Notes under the pieces: model-generated
Database searches by the model: none
What the model saw: the letters and a program-made list of their open reading frames with translations, nothing else
Told to the model about the DNA's origin: nothing
Position numbers and translations under genes: made by a program
DNA from: Vibrio fluminensis
GTDB lineage: Bacteria > Pseudomonadota > Gammaproteobacteria > Enterobacterales > Vibrionaceae
Direction: 5' to 3'
Length of the DNA: 64,000 nucleotides
Assembly (NCBI RefSeq): GCF_015278125.1
Contig: NZ_JADILO010000001.1
Location: 1 to 64,000, forward strand
In this document: piece by piece, positions 9,199 through 17,074 of the stretch
How the letters are laid out: every line of letters starts with the position of its first letter
Numbering within the stretch: the first letter of the stretch is position 1

Positions 9199-10318
9199 TT
9201 AGTACAACCTCCCAGCTTTCAACCCAAGTAATAGCAACCTTTTGGCCAAGAGAGTGATCCACATCTGGATCGTCTTCGTTGAAGAACTCACTTACCATTA
9301 CGCGCATGCCTGATTCAAGTTCGATAACTGAATCAAGAGTCATACCCTTGTAAGTACGTTCTACAACGTGACCTACAATTCCGCGTTGTTCAGACTCTTT
9401 GATCTCTTCGATGCGTAAGTCTTCTGGGCGAAGTAGTACTTGAAGTTTATCGCCTGGGTTTGCTTCTTGGTCGTAGTAAACCACTGACTCAACACCTTCG
9501 ATTGATGCGCGAATACGCTTCTCATCTAGACGCTCAAGCATCTCTGTGTTGAATACGTTGATTTCACCGATAAAGCGAGCAACAAACAGGTTCTTTGGCT
9601 CTTCGTAGATTTCACGTGGCGAACCATCTTGCTCGATCACACCTTCACGCATAACGATAATGCGGTCAGACATAGACAGTGCTTCTTCTTGGTCGTGTGT
9701 TACGAAGATAAAGGTGATACCTAGTTGACGCTGTAGCTGCTTAAGCTCGATTTGCATCTGCTTACGCAGTTTGTAATCAAGTGCAGACAAAGATTCGTCT
9801 AGTAGTAGAACTTTAGGTTTGTTAACTACAGCGCGCGCAATCGCGATACGTTGTTGTTGACCACCTGAAAGTTGGTGTGGCTTACGCTGCGCCATTTTCT
9901 CAAGGCGAACCATGCGTAGTGCTTCCATTACACGAGGCTCGATTTCAGCTTCTGCCACTTTCTGCATGCGCAGGCCAAATGCCACGTTTTCAAACACGGT
10001 CATATGAGGGAATAGGGCGTAACTTTGGAATACAGTATTTACATGGCGCTGCTCAGCAGGAACCTGAGTGACGTTTTGACCGTCAAGGATAATGCTACCA
10101 TTATCAGCGGTTTCAAAACCTGCAATCATCCTAAGAACGGTGGTTTTACCACAACCTGATGGACCTAGAATTGTTAAAAATTCACCGTGGTTAACATCAA
10201 GGTTAAGATTACCGATGATTTCCTTGCCATCGAAACTCTTACTAATCCCAGTTAAACGGATAACTGGTTGCTCTGCTGTTTGTTTATTCAACGTCTGTTT
10301 TTCTCCCACATTGGTCAT
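9179..10318 (-). CDS. potA: Spermidine/putrescine ABC transporter ATP-binding protein
   Basis: 379 aa ABC ATPase that powers polyamine uptake. It shows Walker A (GPSGCGKTT), the signature [14 protein letters not shown], Walker B ([12 protein letters not shown]), the switch His in FVTHDQEEA, and a C-terminal TOBE-type regulatory domain of about 110 residues. It is the first gene of the minus-strand pot operon. The operon promoter must lie in 10319-10780, shared with a divergent gene. Confidence 0.96.
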   Translation of the reverse strand: MTNVGEKQTLNKQTAEQPVIRLTGISKSFDGKEIIGNLNLDVNHGEFLTILGPSGCGKTTVLRMIAGFETADNGSIILDGQNVTQVPAEQRHVNTVFQSYALFPHMTVFENVAFGLRMQKVAEAEIEPRVMEALRMVRLEKMAQRKPHQLSGGQQQRIAIARAVVNKPKVLLLDESLSALDYKLRKQMQIELKQLQRQLGITFIFVTHDQEEALSMSDRIIVMREGVIEQDGSPREIYEEPKNLFVARFIGEINVFNTEMLERLDEKRIRASIEGVESVVYYDQEANPGDKLQVLLRPEDLRIEEIKESEQRGIVGHVVERTYKGMTLDSVIELESGMRVMVSEFFNEDDPDVDHSLGQKVAITWVESWEVVLNDEQED

Positions 10319-10780
10319 TCTAAGCTCAAAATCGTAAATGACCCGCAGTTACACAATTAGAGCCGCGCATGATAATCACCAATAGTGTGAATTCAAAGCA
10401 TTTTCTTTCTTCAGAATAGAAAATTTTTCGCAGGTAAAAGTAAAGATTCTTTACCATACTGTTTTTACGGAAGTTGCGTGCTTCTATACTGGGAAGTTAA
10501 ATGCATCAATTTCAACGTAAACCCTTGATGATTTATAACTATGCTGGTTAATTATCAACCAAACGAACAAGAAAGCAAGCGAGCAAAGTAGATTCCATGT
10601 GAGTCTTCAGAGGCTTTAAGTATAATGCGCAAAGTCGCAATTTTTACTTACAGCGTTAAGATTGCCTATAGAGAGTGCCTATAGAGTGACATTCACGGTA
10701 TTTTTAATGCCATGTATCTGAGAGCGATGTTCTACTCAGGTACAATCATGCGAAATCGTAATTTTAAGCCGGATTTGATA
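10319..10780. other. Divergent promoter region between potA and a membrane-protein gene
   Basis: About 460 bp with no supportable gene. It is AT-rich and contains a 13-bp tandem repeat (TGCCTATAGAGAG then TGCCTATAGAGTG) at 10663-10688. TATAAT-like hexamers occur (for example at 10621), so promoters for both flanking units probably lie here. I see no clear FNR, Fur or LexA site. Confidence 0.5.
10663..10688. repeat. 13-bp tandem repeat
   Basis: Two adjacent 13-bp units differing at one base, about 90 bp before the start of the plus-strand gene. It could be a duplicated operator or a slippage product. Confidence 0.6.
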
Positions 10781-11578
10781 ATGAGTAATGATATAGAAAA
10801 AGACTTTAACCTAGGTGGAAGTATTGAACGTGCGGTCTCCGGCAACTATGAGTTGAAAGCAGGAGATGTATTTAGAGAAGCATGGGCACAAACTGTGAAA
10901 AACTTCCTGTCATTTTCACCAGCCATCATCATGCTTTTGTTTGTACAAGTCGGTGTTTTCTATATCGCACTTAAGTTACAACTTGGTGACCCATCGATGA
11001 TTTTCGATGCGATTACCGACCCAGAAGCATTCAATCCATCCATTGTGCAAGCGATATATATAGCTAACTTCAGTTACGAAGTGATAAGCGCGCCGATTTA
11101 TGCGGGTATCTGTTTAATGGCGATGAGCCATTCAGCGGGACTTACAACTAAGCCACGTCATATTATGAAAGGCCTGCAATATACAATCCCAGTCATTCTG
11201 GCAACGCTATTTAGCTTAATGTTGCAAGGGGTAGCAGGAATGCTATTGCCGTTCTTGTCTATGTACTTATCTGTAGCATTCAGTAATTCAATTTTGTTGA
11301 TTTGTGAAAAGCAAGTGCCACCAATGCAATCGCTGTTGTTGTCACTGCGTGCAGTTAACAAGAAAATCTTCGTCCTATCAGGCATTTACATCATGGTAAT
11401 GCTGATGTTTATTGCAGGGGCGATGTTCTACGGTATCGGACTAATTTTCGTTTTACCGTTCTTCTTCCATGTAAAAGGCATTATTTACCGAAATATGTTC
11501 GGTATTAAGCTGAAAATTGTCGCGTCAGATAGACCTAAAGATGACGATGACCATAACCCACAGGTGTTTAATGCGTAA
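10781..11578 (+). CDS. Predicted inner-membrane protein
   Basis: 265 aa from the ATG at 10781 (MSNDIEKDF); an upstream in-frame ATG at 10712 is possible but adds 23 low-complexity residues without a better ribosome site. The first 50 residues are cytoplasmic. About five hydrophobic segments follow: FSPAIIMLLFVQVGVFYIAL, a second around 110-130, PVILATLFSLMLQGVAGMLLP, and two near the C-terminus. Its last codons overlap the next gene by 8 nt, so the two are coupled. A conserved function is not known to me. Confidence 0.75.
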   Translation: MSNDIEKDFNLGGSIERAVSGNYELKAGDVFREAWAQTVKNFLSFSPAIIMLLFVQVGVFYIALKLQLGDPSMIFDAITDPEAFNPSIVQAIYIANFSYEVISAPIYAGICLMAMSHSAGLTTKPRHIMKGLQYTIPVILATLFSLMLQGVAGMLLPFLSMYLSVAFSNSILLICEKQVPPMQSLLLSLRAVNKKIFVLSGIYIMVMLMFIAGAMFYGIGLIFVLPFFFHVKGIIYRNMFGIKLKIVASDRPKDDDDHNPQVFNA

Positions 11579-12398
11579 AATTGACTTTTTCGCCCTAACA
11601 GCCACTCTTGCAGTGGCTGTTTTTGGTTGGTACCACTTTGAATTTCAACCTGAAGACGAAGAACAATCTTCAACCAATAATGTGGTATTTATCGGGAAAG
11701 CAGTTGGGGCGGCACCTAATTTTGCGGGCTTTGAAGATGTAAATCTTAAAAAGAAAGCTTTCTTTGACTATCTGAGACCAGGTGTTGAACTAGAAAATCA
11801 ACGTGTACAAAAAGAGCGTGCACGCTTGGTTCGCATTGAAAGTAACTATCACACGAATAAACTCAGCAGTGAAGACAACAGTTATGCTAAGCGTTTAGGT
11901 CAACTGTATGACGTAGAGCTCACCACTGAAGGCATTACGGAAGCGTGGTTAGATAAAATGCTTCATCGCGTTAACGTGTTACCTGAAGCGTTAGTGATGA
12001 CCCAAGCCGCGAATGAATCAGCATGGGGCACATCGCGATTCGCGACTAAAGGCAATAACTACTTTGGGCAGTGGTGTTACACCGAAGGCTGCGGCCTTGT
12101 TCCGTTACAACGTAGCGAAGGCTCGTATCATGAAGTTGCAAAATTTGAGTCAGTACAAGAATCCATACATCGTTATTTTATGAATGTGAACCGCAACAAA
12201 GCTTACTTTGATCTACGTGCTATTCGTTTTGACCGCCAAAATGAAGGCCAAAGCTTGATTGATACACAAGCCGCAGTTGCACTAACTAATGGATTACTCA
12301 AGTATTCTGAGCGAGGTGAGGCGTACGTCAAGGACTTGCAGACAATGATCAGACATAATGACAAGTTCTGGACAAATTATAACGATCAAACGAATTGA
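11571..12398 (+). CDS. Bax-like glucosaminidase-domain protein
   Basis: 275 aa. An N-terminal membrane anchor (ALTATLAVAVFGWY) is followed by a periplasmic domain. Residues about 130-230 form a flagellar FlgJ/Bax-type glucosaminidase domain (LPEALVMTQAANESAWGTSRFA, with the catalytic Glu in NESAWG, then NNYFGQWCYTEGCG). It probably cleaves peptidoglycan glycan strands. The start lies inside the last codons of the previous gene (8-nt overlap), and its stop overlaps the next ATG, so the three genes form one operon. Confidence 0.85.
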   Translation: MRKIDFFALTATLAVAVFGWYHFEFQPEDEEQSSTNNVVFIGKAVGAAPNFAGFEDVNLKKKAFFDYLRPGVELENQRVQKERARLVRIESNYHTNKLSSEDNSYAKRLGQLYDVELTTEGITEAWLDKMLHRVNVLPEALVMTQAANESAWGTSRFATKGNNYFGQWCYTEGCGLVPLQRSEGSYHEVAKFESVQESIHRYFMNVNRNKAYFDLRAIRFDRQNEGQSLIDTQAAVALTNGLLKYSERGEAYVKDLQTMIRHNDKFWTNYNDQTN

Positions 12399-13057
12399 TG
12401 AAAAAAGTAACGCTCACACTTTTAACAACAGCGCTTTTAGGCGCTGTTGCTTTACCTAGCCAAGCTCAAGAATACATGTTCACTTATTCAAAGCTCTATT
12501 CACATATGAAGAAAAATGCCAATGGAGGGCATGACGATGTGAAAGTAGGGTTCTTCTTTGTCAACGCTGACACCAAAAAACTCTGTAATATAGAGAAAGC
12601 TTGGATGGAAAAAGAGGAACATTACGAAGAGCTTAAGATATCGGATTATCAAGAGGTTATGGTGCCACTTGATGACAACTTAAAATCTGCCAACCCTCTG
12701 GTGTTTGTCGACACACCTCAGGACATGCGTTGTGATTTCTCAATGGTTGTGATGACCAAAGAGCCATTTGATGGACAAGTTAATTACGAAGAAGTAAAAG
12801 TATTACTACCCCAAATGCAAGCGATCCTAGTTGAGCTAGGTGGTATGTTCGCTAGCTGGTTTACGCCGGATGTTGAAGGTGTAACACTAGAATTTGCTAA
12901 TGAACTTAACTCTCAGGTTAGCTTCTCTAATGGGACAACCAAGCCGATTGTAAACGGCAAGGTTCAAATTGCTTTGAGCGAGATTGGTGAAGGGGGTTCA
13001 ATGACGTTACCTGAACCAACAGCTAGAGTGCTGCCATATTTGCCTAAAGCAAAGTAA
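12398..13057 (+). CDS. DUF2987 family protein
   Basis: 219 aa with a clear signal peptide (cleavage after PSQA). The body matches the DUF2987 family of Vibrio and relatives: FTYSKLYSHMKKN at the start, a Cys-containing strand (KKLCNIEKAW), DMRCDFSMVV and an N-x-Q-V-x-F-S-N-G segment. The function of the family is unknown; the periplasm is expected. The ATG at 12398 overlaps the upstream stop (TGATG). A terminator at 13081-13110 closes this operon. Confidence 0.85.
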   Translation: MKKVTLTLLTTALLGAVALPSQAQEYMFTYSKLYSHMKKNANGGHDDVKVGFFFVNADTKKLCNIEKAWMEKEEHYEELKISDYQEVMVPLDDNLKSANPLVFVDTPQDMRCDFSMVVMTKEPFDGQVNYEEVKVLLPQMQAILVELGGMFASWFTPDVEGVTLEFANELNSQVSFSNGTTKPIVNGKVQIALSEIGEGGSMTLPEPTARVLPYLPKAK

Positions 13058-13080
13058 TACTCACCAATTTACGTAAACGT

Positions 13081-13110
13081 AAAAAAGGTCGCAGATGCGA
13101 CCTTTTTCTT
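13081..13110. terminator. Terminator between DUF2987 gene and ttcA
   Basis: A 12-bp inverted repeat (AAAAAGGTCGCA / TGCGACCTTTTT) with a 2-nt loop and T-runs on both sides. It serves the plus-strand operon and probably also ttcA coming from the other side. Confidence 0.85.
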
Positions 13111-13134
13111 TAATAACGTGTTGCGTAAGACAAC

Positions 13135-14067
13135 TTATAAGTTTGTTACATCTAGCTTAAGGCTAGGGTCAAACTCTTGCACGATATCTTCATCAACAAA
13201 GTTTTGTGCAGGGATCTCTTCTTTATCAAAACCGATGTCGCCGCCGTTAATTACGCCTGAATCACGATCAATCGATTTGAAGTCAAACAGTTCAAAATCT
13301 GCTAGGTGGCTAGGTACCACGTTTTGCATTGCGCGGAACATGCTCTCAATACGGCCAGGAAAACGCTTGTCCCAATCGTTTAGCATCTGCTTAATGTTTT
13401 GACGTTGTAGGTTTGGCTGTGAACCACATAGATTACAAGGAATGATAGGGTATTCACGCATGTCAGCATACTTGATGATATCTTTTTCACGGCAGTATGC
13501 TAGCGGACGAATAACAACGTGTTCACCATTGTCTGAAACCAATTTAGGTGGCATGCCTTTCATTTTCCCGCCGTGGAACATGTTTAGGAACAATGTTTCT
13601 AGGATATCGTCACGGTGGTGCCCCAAAGCAATCTTAGTTGCGCCGAGCTCTTTTGCCGTGCGGTACAAAATACCGCGACGCAGGCGTGAACATAGTGAAC
13701 ACGTCGTTTTACCTTCAGGGATCTTATCTTGCACGATTGAGTACGTGTCTTCTTCTACAATCTTGTACTCAACGCCAATTGATTCTAAGTACTCAGGCAG
13801 AATGTGACCAGGGAAGCCTGGTTGTTTCTGGTCTAAGTTTACCGCCACTAATGAGAATGAAATAGGCGCGCTCTTTTGCAGGCTCATCAGTATTTCCAAC
13901 ATAGTGAAGCTATCTTTACCGCCAGATAGACAAACCATGATGCGGTCGCCATCTTCAATCATGTTGAAGTCTTGGATCGCTTGGCCAGTGTTGCGGCGGA
14001 TGCGCTTTTGAAGTTTGTTGAAATTATATTGTTGAGCTTTAGTTAGCTCTTGAGTTTGCTCGGTCAT
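13135..14067 (-). CDS. ttcA: tRNA 2-thiocytidine(32) synthetase
   Basis: 310 aa. TtcA adenylates and thiolates cytidine 32 of certain tRNAs. The PP-loop SGGKDS lies near residue 49, and the Fe-S ligand cysteines are in [10 protein letters not shown] and in PCNLCGSQP. The segment [22 protein letters not shown] is typical of the family. The position next to uspE and fnr is conserved in Vibrio and related gammaproteobacteria. Confidence 0.96.
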   Translation of the reverse strand: MTEQTQELTKAQQYNFNKLQKRIRRNTGQAIQDFNMIEDGDRIMVCLSGGKDSFTMLEILMSLQKSAPISFSLVAVNLDQKQPGFPGHILPEYLESIGVEYKIVEEDTYSIVQDKIPEGKTTCSLCSRLRRGILYRTAKELGATKIALGHHRDDILETLFLNMFHGGKMKGMPPKLVSDNGEHVVIRPLAYCREKDIIKYADMREYPIIPCNLCGSQPNLQRQNIKQMLNDWDKRFPGRIESMFRAMQNVVPSHLADFELFDFKSIDRDSGVINGGDIGFDKEEIPAQNFVDEDIVQEFDPSLKLDVTNL

Positions 14068-14233
14068 TAGTTCGCAGTCTTATCTGTAATCTTAAAACAC
14101 ATCAATACTCAAATAAGGCCATAAATGCCTTAAGAAAAGTACGAAGGGCGTATAATACGGATAAATCACCGAGAAGCCAGTGGTTTCGATGCTTGGACGG
14201 AAGATACTTGTATAGAATTAAGTGGGATAGAAA

Positions 14234-14257
14234 ATTCCCCTCGATAGTGAGGGGAAT
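14234..14257 (-). terminator. Terminator of uspE
   Basis: A 9-bp inverted repeat (ATTCCCCTC / GAGGGGAAT) with a 6-nt loop, followed by TTTTC on the minus strand, just after the uspE stop. Confidence 0.8.
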
Positions 14258-14270
14258 GTAATTCAACGTG

Positions 14271-15218
14271 TTAGATAGCGGTTGCTGGGTCCAACGGACT
14301 AATATAGCCTTCTGGTTTTAATGCCATAACGTCACAATTTATCTTATCAATAACGTGTTCCGCGGTGTTACCAATAAACACGGCAGATAAGCCAGTACGG
14401 CCCGTTGTACCGATAATGACCATCGCAGCGTTAAGTTTTTGTGCTGCCTCTGGGATGATATCTTCTGGTAAACCTTGCTCGACAATGGTCTGTTCTTCAT
14501 CGTAACCATGTTTCTGACGTAATGCTTTCATCGCGGTTAAGTGATGACCACGTACTGCATCAGTGTAAGTGGTCGGATCAAACTCAGGCAACTCAATGGT
14601 TATATTAGCCGGCGTGACCGGATAAGCGTTGACTAAGTATGGGCGAGCACCTAGACGCTCTGACAAGCTATTCAGTTGGTCGACCATCGAATCATTTAAG
14701 GTTTGATGGGTTTCATTTTCAGAGCCCACATGAACAGAAGCAAGAATACTCGCATTTTCTGGCCATTCTGAGTTTTTAACTAACAACACAGGGGCTGGGC
14801 ATTTACGCAATAAGTGCCAATCAGTCGGGGTGAAAATGACTGACTCTAAAACATCATGCTTGCGTGTGCCTTTAATTACAATGTCGTGCTCGCCTGCAAA
14901 TACCTGCGCGATTACGGCTTCGTATGGACGGTTATGCCATACAACGACAACATCGAAATCAATTGAATCATTAATGTAGGGCTCAGCTACAGTTCGCATC
15001 CACTGTTCACGTTGATGAATAACGCCTCTACGCATGGCATCTCTCTCATCAACCGAGAGCATAGATGTCATATCATATGAGAAATCATAAATGGAAAGGA
15101 AGAACGTTATGTGACTGCGAGAGCGGCTTTTGGCAGCTAATTGCATAGCGCGCGCAAGTGCAGGTTGCTCGTCGCTATTAATATTGGCTACTACTAGGAT
15201 GTTATTATAAATACTCAT
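14271..15218 (-). CDS. uspE: Universal stress protein E
   Basis: 315 aa tandem Usp protein. Two alpha/beta Usp domains (about 1-150 and 160-305) are present. The second ends with the nucleotide-binding pattern GTTGRTGLSAVFIGNTAEHV. The N-terminal domain carries the related GTRKHDVLES segment. It is a cytoplasmic stress protein, usually transcribed next to fnr. A terminator follows the stop. Confidence 0.95.
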   Translation of the reverse strand: MSIYNNILVVANINSDEQPALARAMQLAAKSRSRSHITFFLSIYDFSYDMTSMLSVDERDAMRRGVIHQREQWMRTVAEPYINDSIDFDVVVVWHNRPYEAVIAQVFAGEHDIVIKGTRKHDVLESVIFTPTDWHLLRKCPAPVLLVKNSEWPENASILASVHVGSENETHQTLNDSMVDQLNSLSERLGARPYLVNAYPVTPANITIELPEFDPTTYTDAVRGHHLTAMKALRQKHGYDEEQTIVEQGLPEDIIPEAAQKLNAAMVIIGTTGRTGLSAVFIGNTAEHVIDKINCDVMALKPEGYISPLDPATAI

Positions 15219-15366
15219 TGTTAACTCCTTAGTGAAGAGGAGACTTATACCTAAGTCAACCGGGCCGACATCTACCCAATTGTCTTAAAAATAGTTGGGC
15301 ATAAGTTCACTTTAGCGTAGTTCGATGAGATTTATTAGCAAAAAATGCGGGAAACAGGGGGAAAGT

Positions 15367-15396
15367 ATGATGTAGCTCATCAAAGAGCTACATCAT
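15367..15396 (-). terminator. Hairpin after fnr
   Basis: A perfect 12-bp inverted repeat (ATGATGTAGCTC / GAGCTACATCAT) with a 6-nt loop directly after the fnr stop. The following U-run on the minus strand is weak (ACTTTCC), so termination may be partial. Confidence 0.65.
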
Positions 15397-15404
15397 TGAA
15401 GTTA

Positions 15405-16151
15405 TTAAGATTCTGTTGAAACGCCAGCAAGGTGTTTCAGAGCATCGTGGTCAATAATGGTGATGTACTTACCTTTAACGCTCAAAATTTCTGATTTTTG
15501 GAAACGGCCCAATAGACGGCTGATAGTTTCAACCGTTAACCCAAGGTAGTTACCAATATCTCCGCGCGTCATGGTTAAACGAAATTCACGTGGGCTAAAG
15601 CCACGTTGAGAGAAACGCGTAGAAAGGTTGTATAGAAATGCAGCTAAGCGTTCTTCAGCGTTCTTCTTTGAAAGCAACAAGATCATTTCTTGGTCGCCTT
15701 TGATTTCGTTACTCATCAAACGCATAATTTGTTGGCGAAGCTTAGGCATCTTTCCTGAAAGATCATCCAAAATTTCATATGGAATTTCACAAACCATAGA
15801 TGTTTCAAGAGCTTGTGCGAAACTAGGATGGCTGTCATCAGTAATTGCATCAAAGCCCACCAAATCACCAGCTAGGTGGAACGCTGTAATCTGTTCGTCA
15901 CCTTGCTCTGTAATAGTGTAACTTTTGATGGTGCCTGAACGAATCGCGTAAAGCGACTTCAACTCATCACCAGCCTTAAATAGTTCTTGGCCTTTTTGAA
16001 TTGGTTTCTTACGTTCAATGATTTGGTCAAGTTGATCCAGCTCAGACTCATTTAGCGTAAATGGAATGCAAAGCTGGCTAATGCTGCAATCTTGACAATG
16101 TATAGCACAACCACCCGACTGAATGCGTTTTGCAGGCTTTTCAGAAATCAT
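15405..16151 (-). CDS. fnr: Fumarate/nitrate reduction regulator FNR
   Basis: 248 aa oxygen-sensing CRP/FNR-family regulator. The N-terminus [20 protein letters not shown] provides the [4Fe-4S] ligands (Cys19, 22, 28), with the fourth near 121 (SMVCEIP). A cyclic-nucleotide-type beta barrel follows, then a dimer helix and the helix-turn-helix [21 protein letters not shown]. The recognition residues E-x-x-S-R are those that read TTGAT half sites. A perfect FNR site lies 17-30 nt before the start codon, so autoregulation is expected. The flanking cbb3 cluster is a typical FNR-controlled respiratory system. Confidence 0.97.
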   Translation of the reverse strand: MISEKPAKRIQSGGCAIHCQDCSISQLCIPFTLNESELDQLDQIIERKKPIQKGQELFKAGDELKSLYAIRSGTIKSYTITEQGDEQITAFHLAGDLVGFDAITDDSHPSFAQALETSMVCEIPYEILDDLSGKMPKLRQQIMRLMSNEIKGDQEMILLLSKKNAEERLAAFLYNLSTRFSQRGFSPREFRLTMTRGDIGNYLGLTVETISRLLGRFQKSEILSVKGKYITIIDHDALKHLAGVSTES

Positions 16152-16167
16152 AACAACCTTTCACTAT

Positions 16168-16181
16168 TTGATATACATCAA
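16168..16181. promoter_or_regulatory. FNR-binding site in the fnr promoter
   Basis: TTGATATACATCAA is an exact match to TTGAT-N4-ATCAA. It is centred about 24 nt upstream of the fnr ATG, a position that would overlap the core promoter or transcription start, as expected for negative autoregulation. Confidence 0.85.
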
Positions 16182-16242
16182 TATTTTACCACCGCTAATT
16201 AATAAAAGGTAGCTAAAAAAGGCGCTTAAAAACAGTAATCTA

Positions 16243-16914
16243 TCAACCTAGCGCTAATAATTTTAGGGATCCATAGGCCGTATAAATGCCGTAGGCCAAG
16301 ATTAGCGCTGCTGCGATGTTTCTAAAAACCGAAGATTGTTGCAACTTATGTAAATACTGAGAACCATAACCAACCGCAACCATGGCTGGCAGAGTCCCAA
16401 GTCCAAATGCCATCATGATCAAAGCACCGTTGAGACTACTACCTGAAACCACCGCCCATGTAAGCGTTGAATAGACGAGTCCGCAAGGTAACCATCCCCA
16501 AACAAAGCCGAAAGGAATAGCATGAAGAGGGCTCTTAAGTGGTAGTAGCTTTTTACCTGCTGGAGAAACAAATCTCCATAGTGATTGCCCCAGCTTTTCT
16601 ACTACTAATAAACCTTGCCACCAACGAGCAATGTAACAAGCAAGTAGCACCATAAACAAAGCGGCAACCAACCGCAGCCAGGCAAAGCTATGGTTCAAAT
16701 TTGCGACGTCTGCAACAGTCGAAACCGCGCCACCAATTACTCCGCCGATCAATGCATAACTACCGATGCGACCAAGATTGTAATAAAGAGGGATCAAAGC
16801 GGTCGGATTAGACTTGCCCATGGAGAGAAGAGAGGCAATTCCACCGCACATACCAACACAATGGCCAGCACCGACTAGGCCAATGAAAAACGCGGCTACA
16901 AAATCAGCATTCAT
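16243..16914 (-). CDS. Sulfite exporter TauE/SafE-type (DsbD_2-like) membrane protein of the cbb3 cluster
   Basis: 223 aa with about six hydrophobic helices. The N-terminus GLVGAGHCVGMCGG contains the His-Cys-x3-Cys motif of this family (pfam13386-like). FGFVWGWLPCGLVYSTLTWA supplies a second Pro-Cys element. Genes of this family sit next to ccoS/ccoI and are thought to help metal delivery to cbb3 oxidase or cytochrome maturation; that role is inferred from context. Its ATG overlaps the ccoS stop (ATGA). Confidence 0.85.
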   Translation of the reverse strand: MNADFVAAFFIGLVGAGHCVGMCGGIASLLSMGKSNPTALIPLYYNLGRIGSYALIGGVIGGAVSTVADVANLNHSFAWLRLVAALFMVLLACYIARWWQGLLVVEKLGQSLWRFVSPAGKKLLPLKSPLHAIPFGFVWGWLPCGLVYSTLTWAVVSGSSLNGALIMMAFGLGTLPAMVAVGYGSQYLHKLQQSSVFRNIAAALILAYGIYTAYGSLKLLALG

Positions 16915-17072
16915 TTGTGATTTTTATCCTGATCGTCCTCGTCAAACAATATGTTATGACCTTGACGTTCTAGATCCTCAAACTGCTCGCTTTTTACTGC
17001 CCAAAGGAAAATTCCGACCGCGACACAGACAAGCACAATTGCAATAGGGATTAAAATATAGAGGCTTTCCAT
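16911..17072 (-). CDS. ccoS: cbb3-type cytochrome oxidase assembly protein CcoS
   Basis: 53 aa single-span protein. The N-terminal helix MESLYILIPIAIVLVCVAVG is followed by FLWAVKSEQFEDLE, the conserved W-x-V/I-x-S/N-x-Q-F/Y-D/E-D-L-E signature of CcoS/FixS, and an acidic tail. It is required for insertion of heme or copper into cbb3 oxidase. It begins 2 nt after the ccoI stop, and its TGA overlaps the next ATG. Confidence 0.93.
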   Translation of the reverse strand: MESLYILIPIAIVLVCVAVGIFLWAVKSEQFEDLERQGHNILFDEDDQDKNHK

Positions 17073-17074
17073 GA

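Noticed and set aside
10061..10080. matS-like GTGACGTTTTGAC in potA
   Set aside because: Two mismatches to the consensus; expected by chance in 64 kb.
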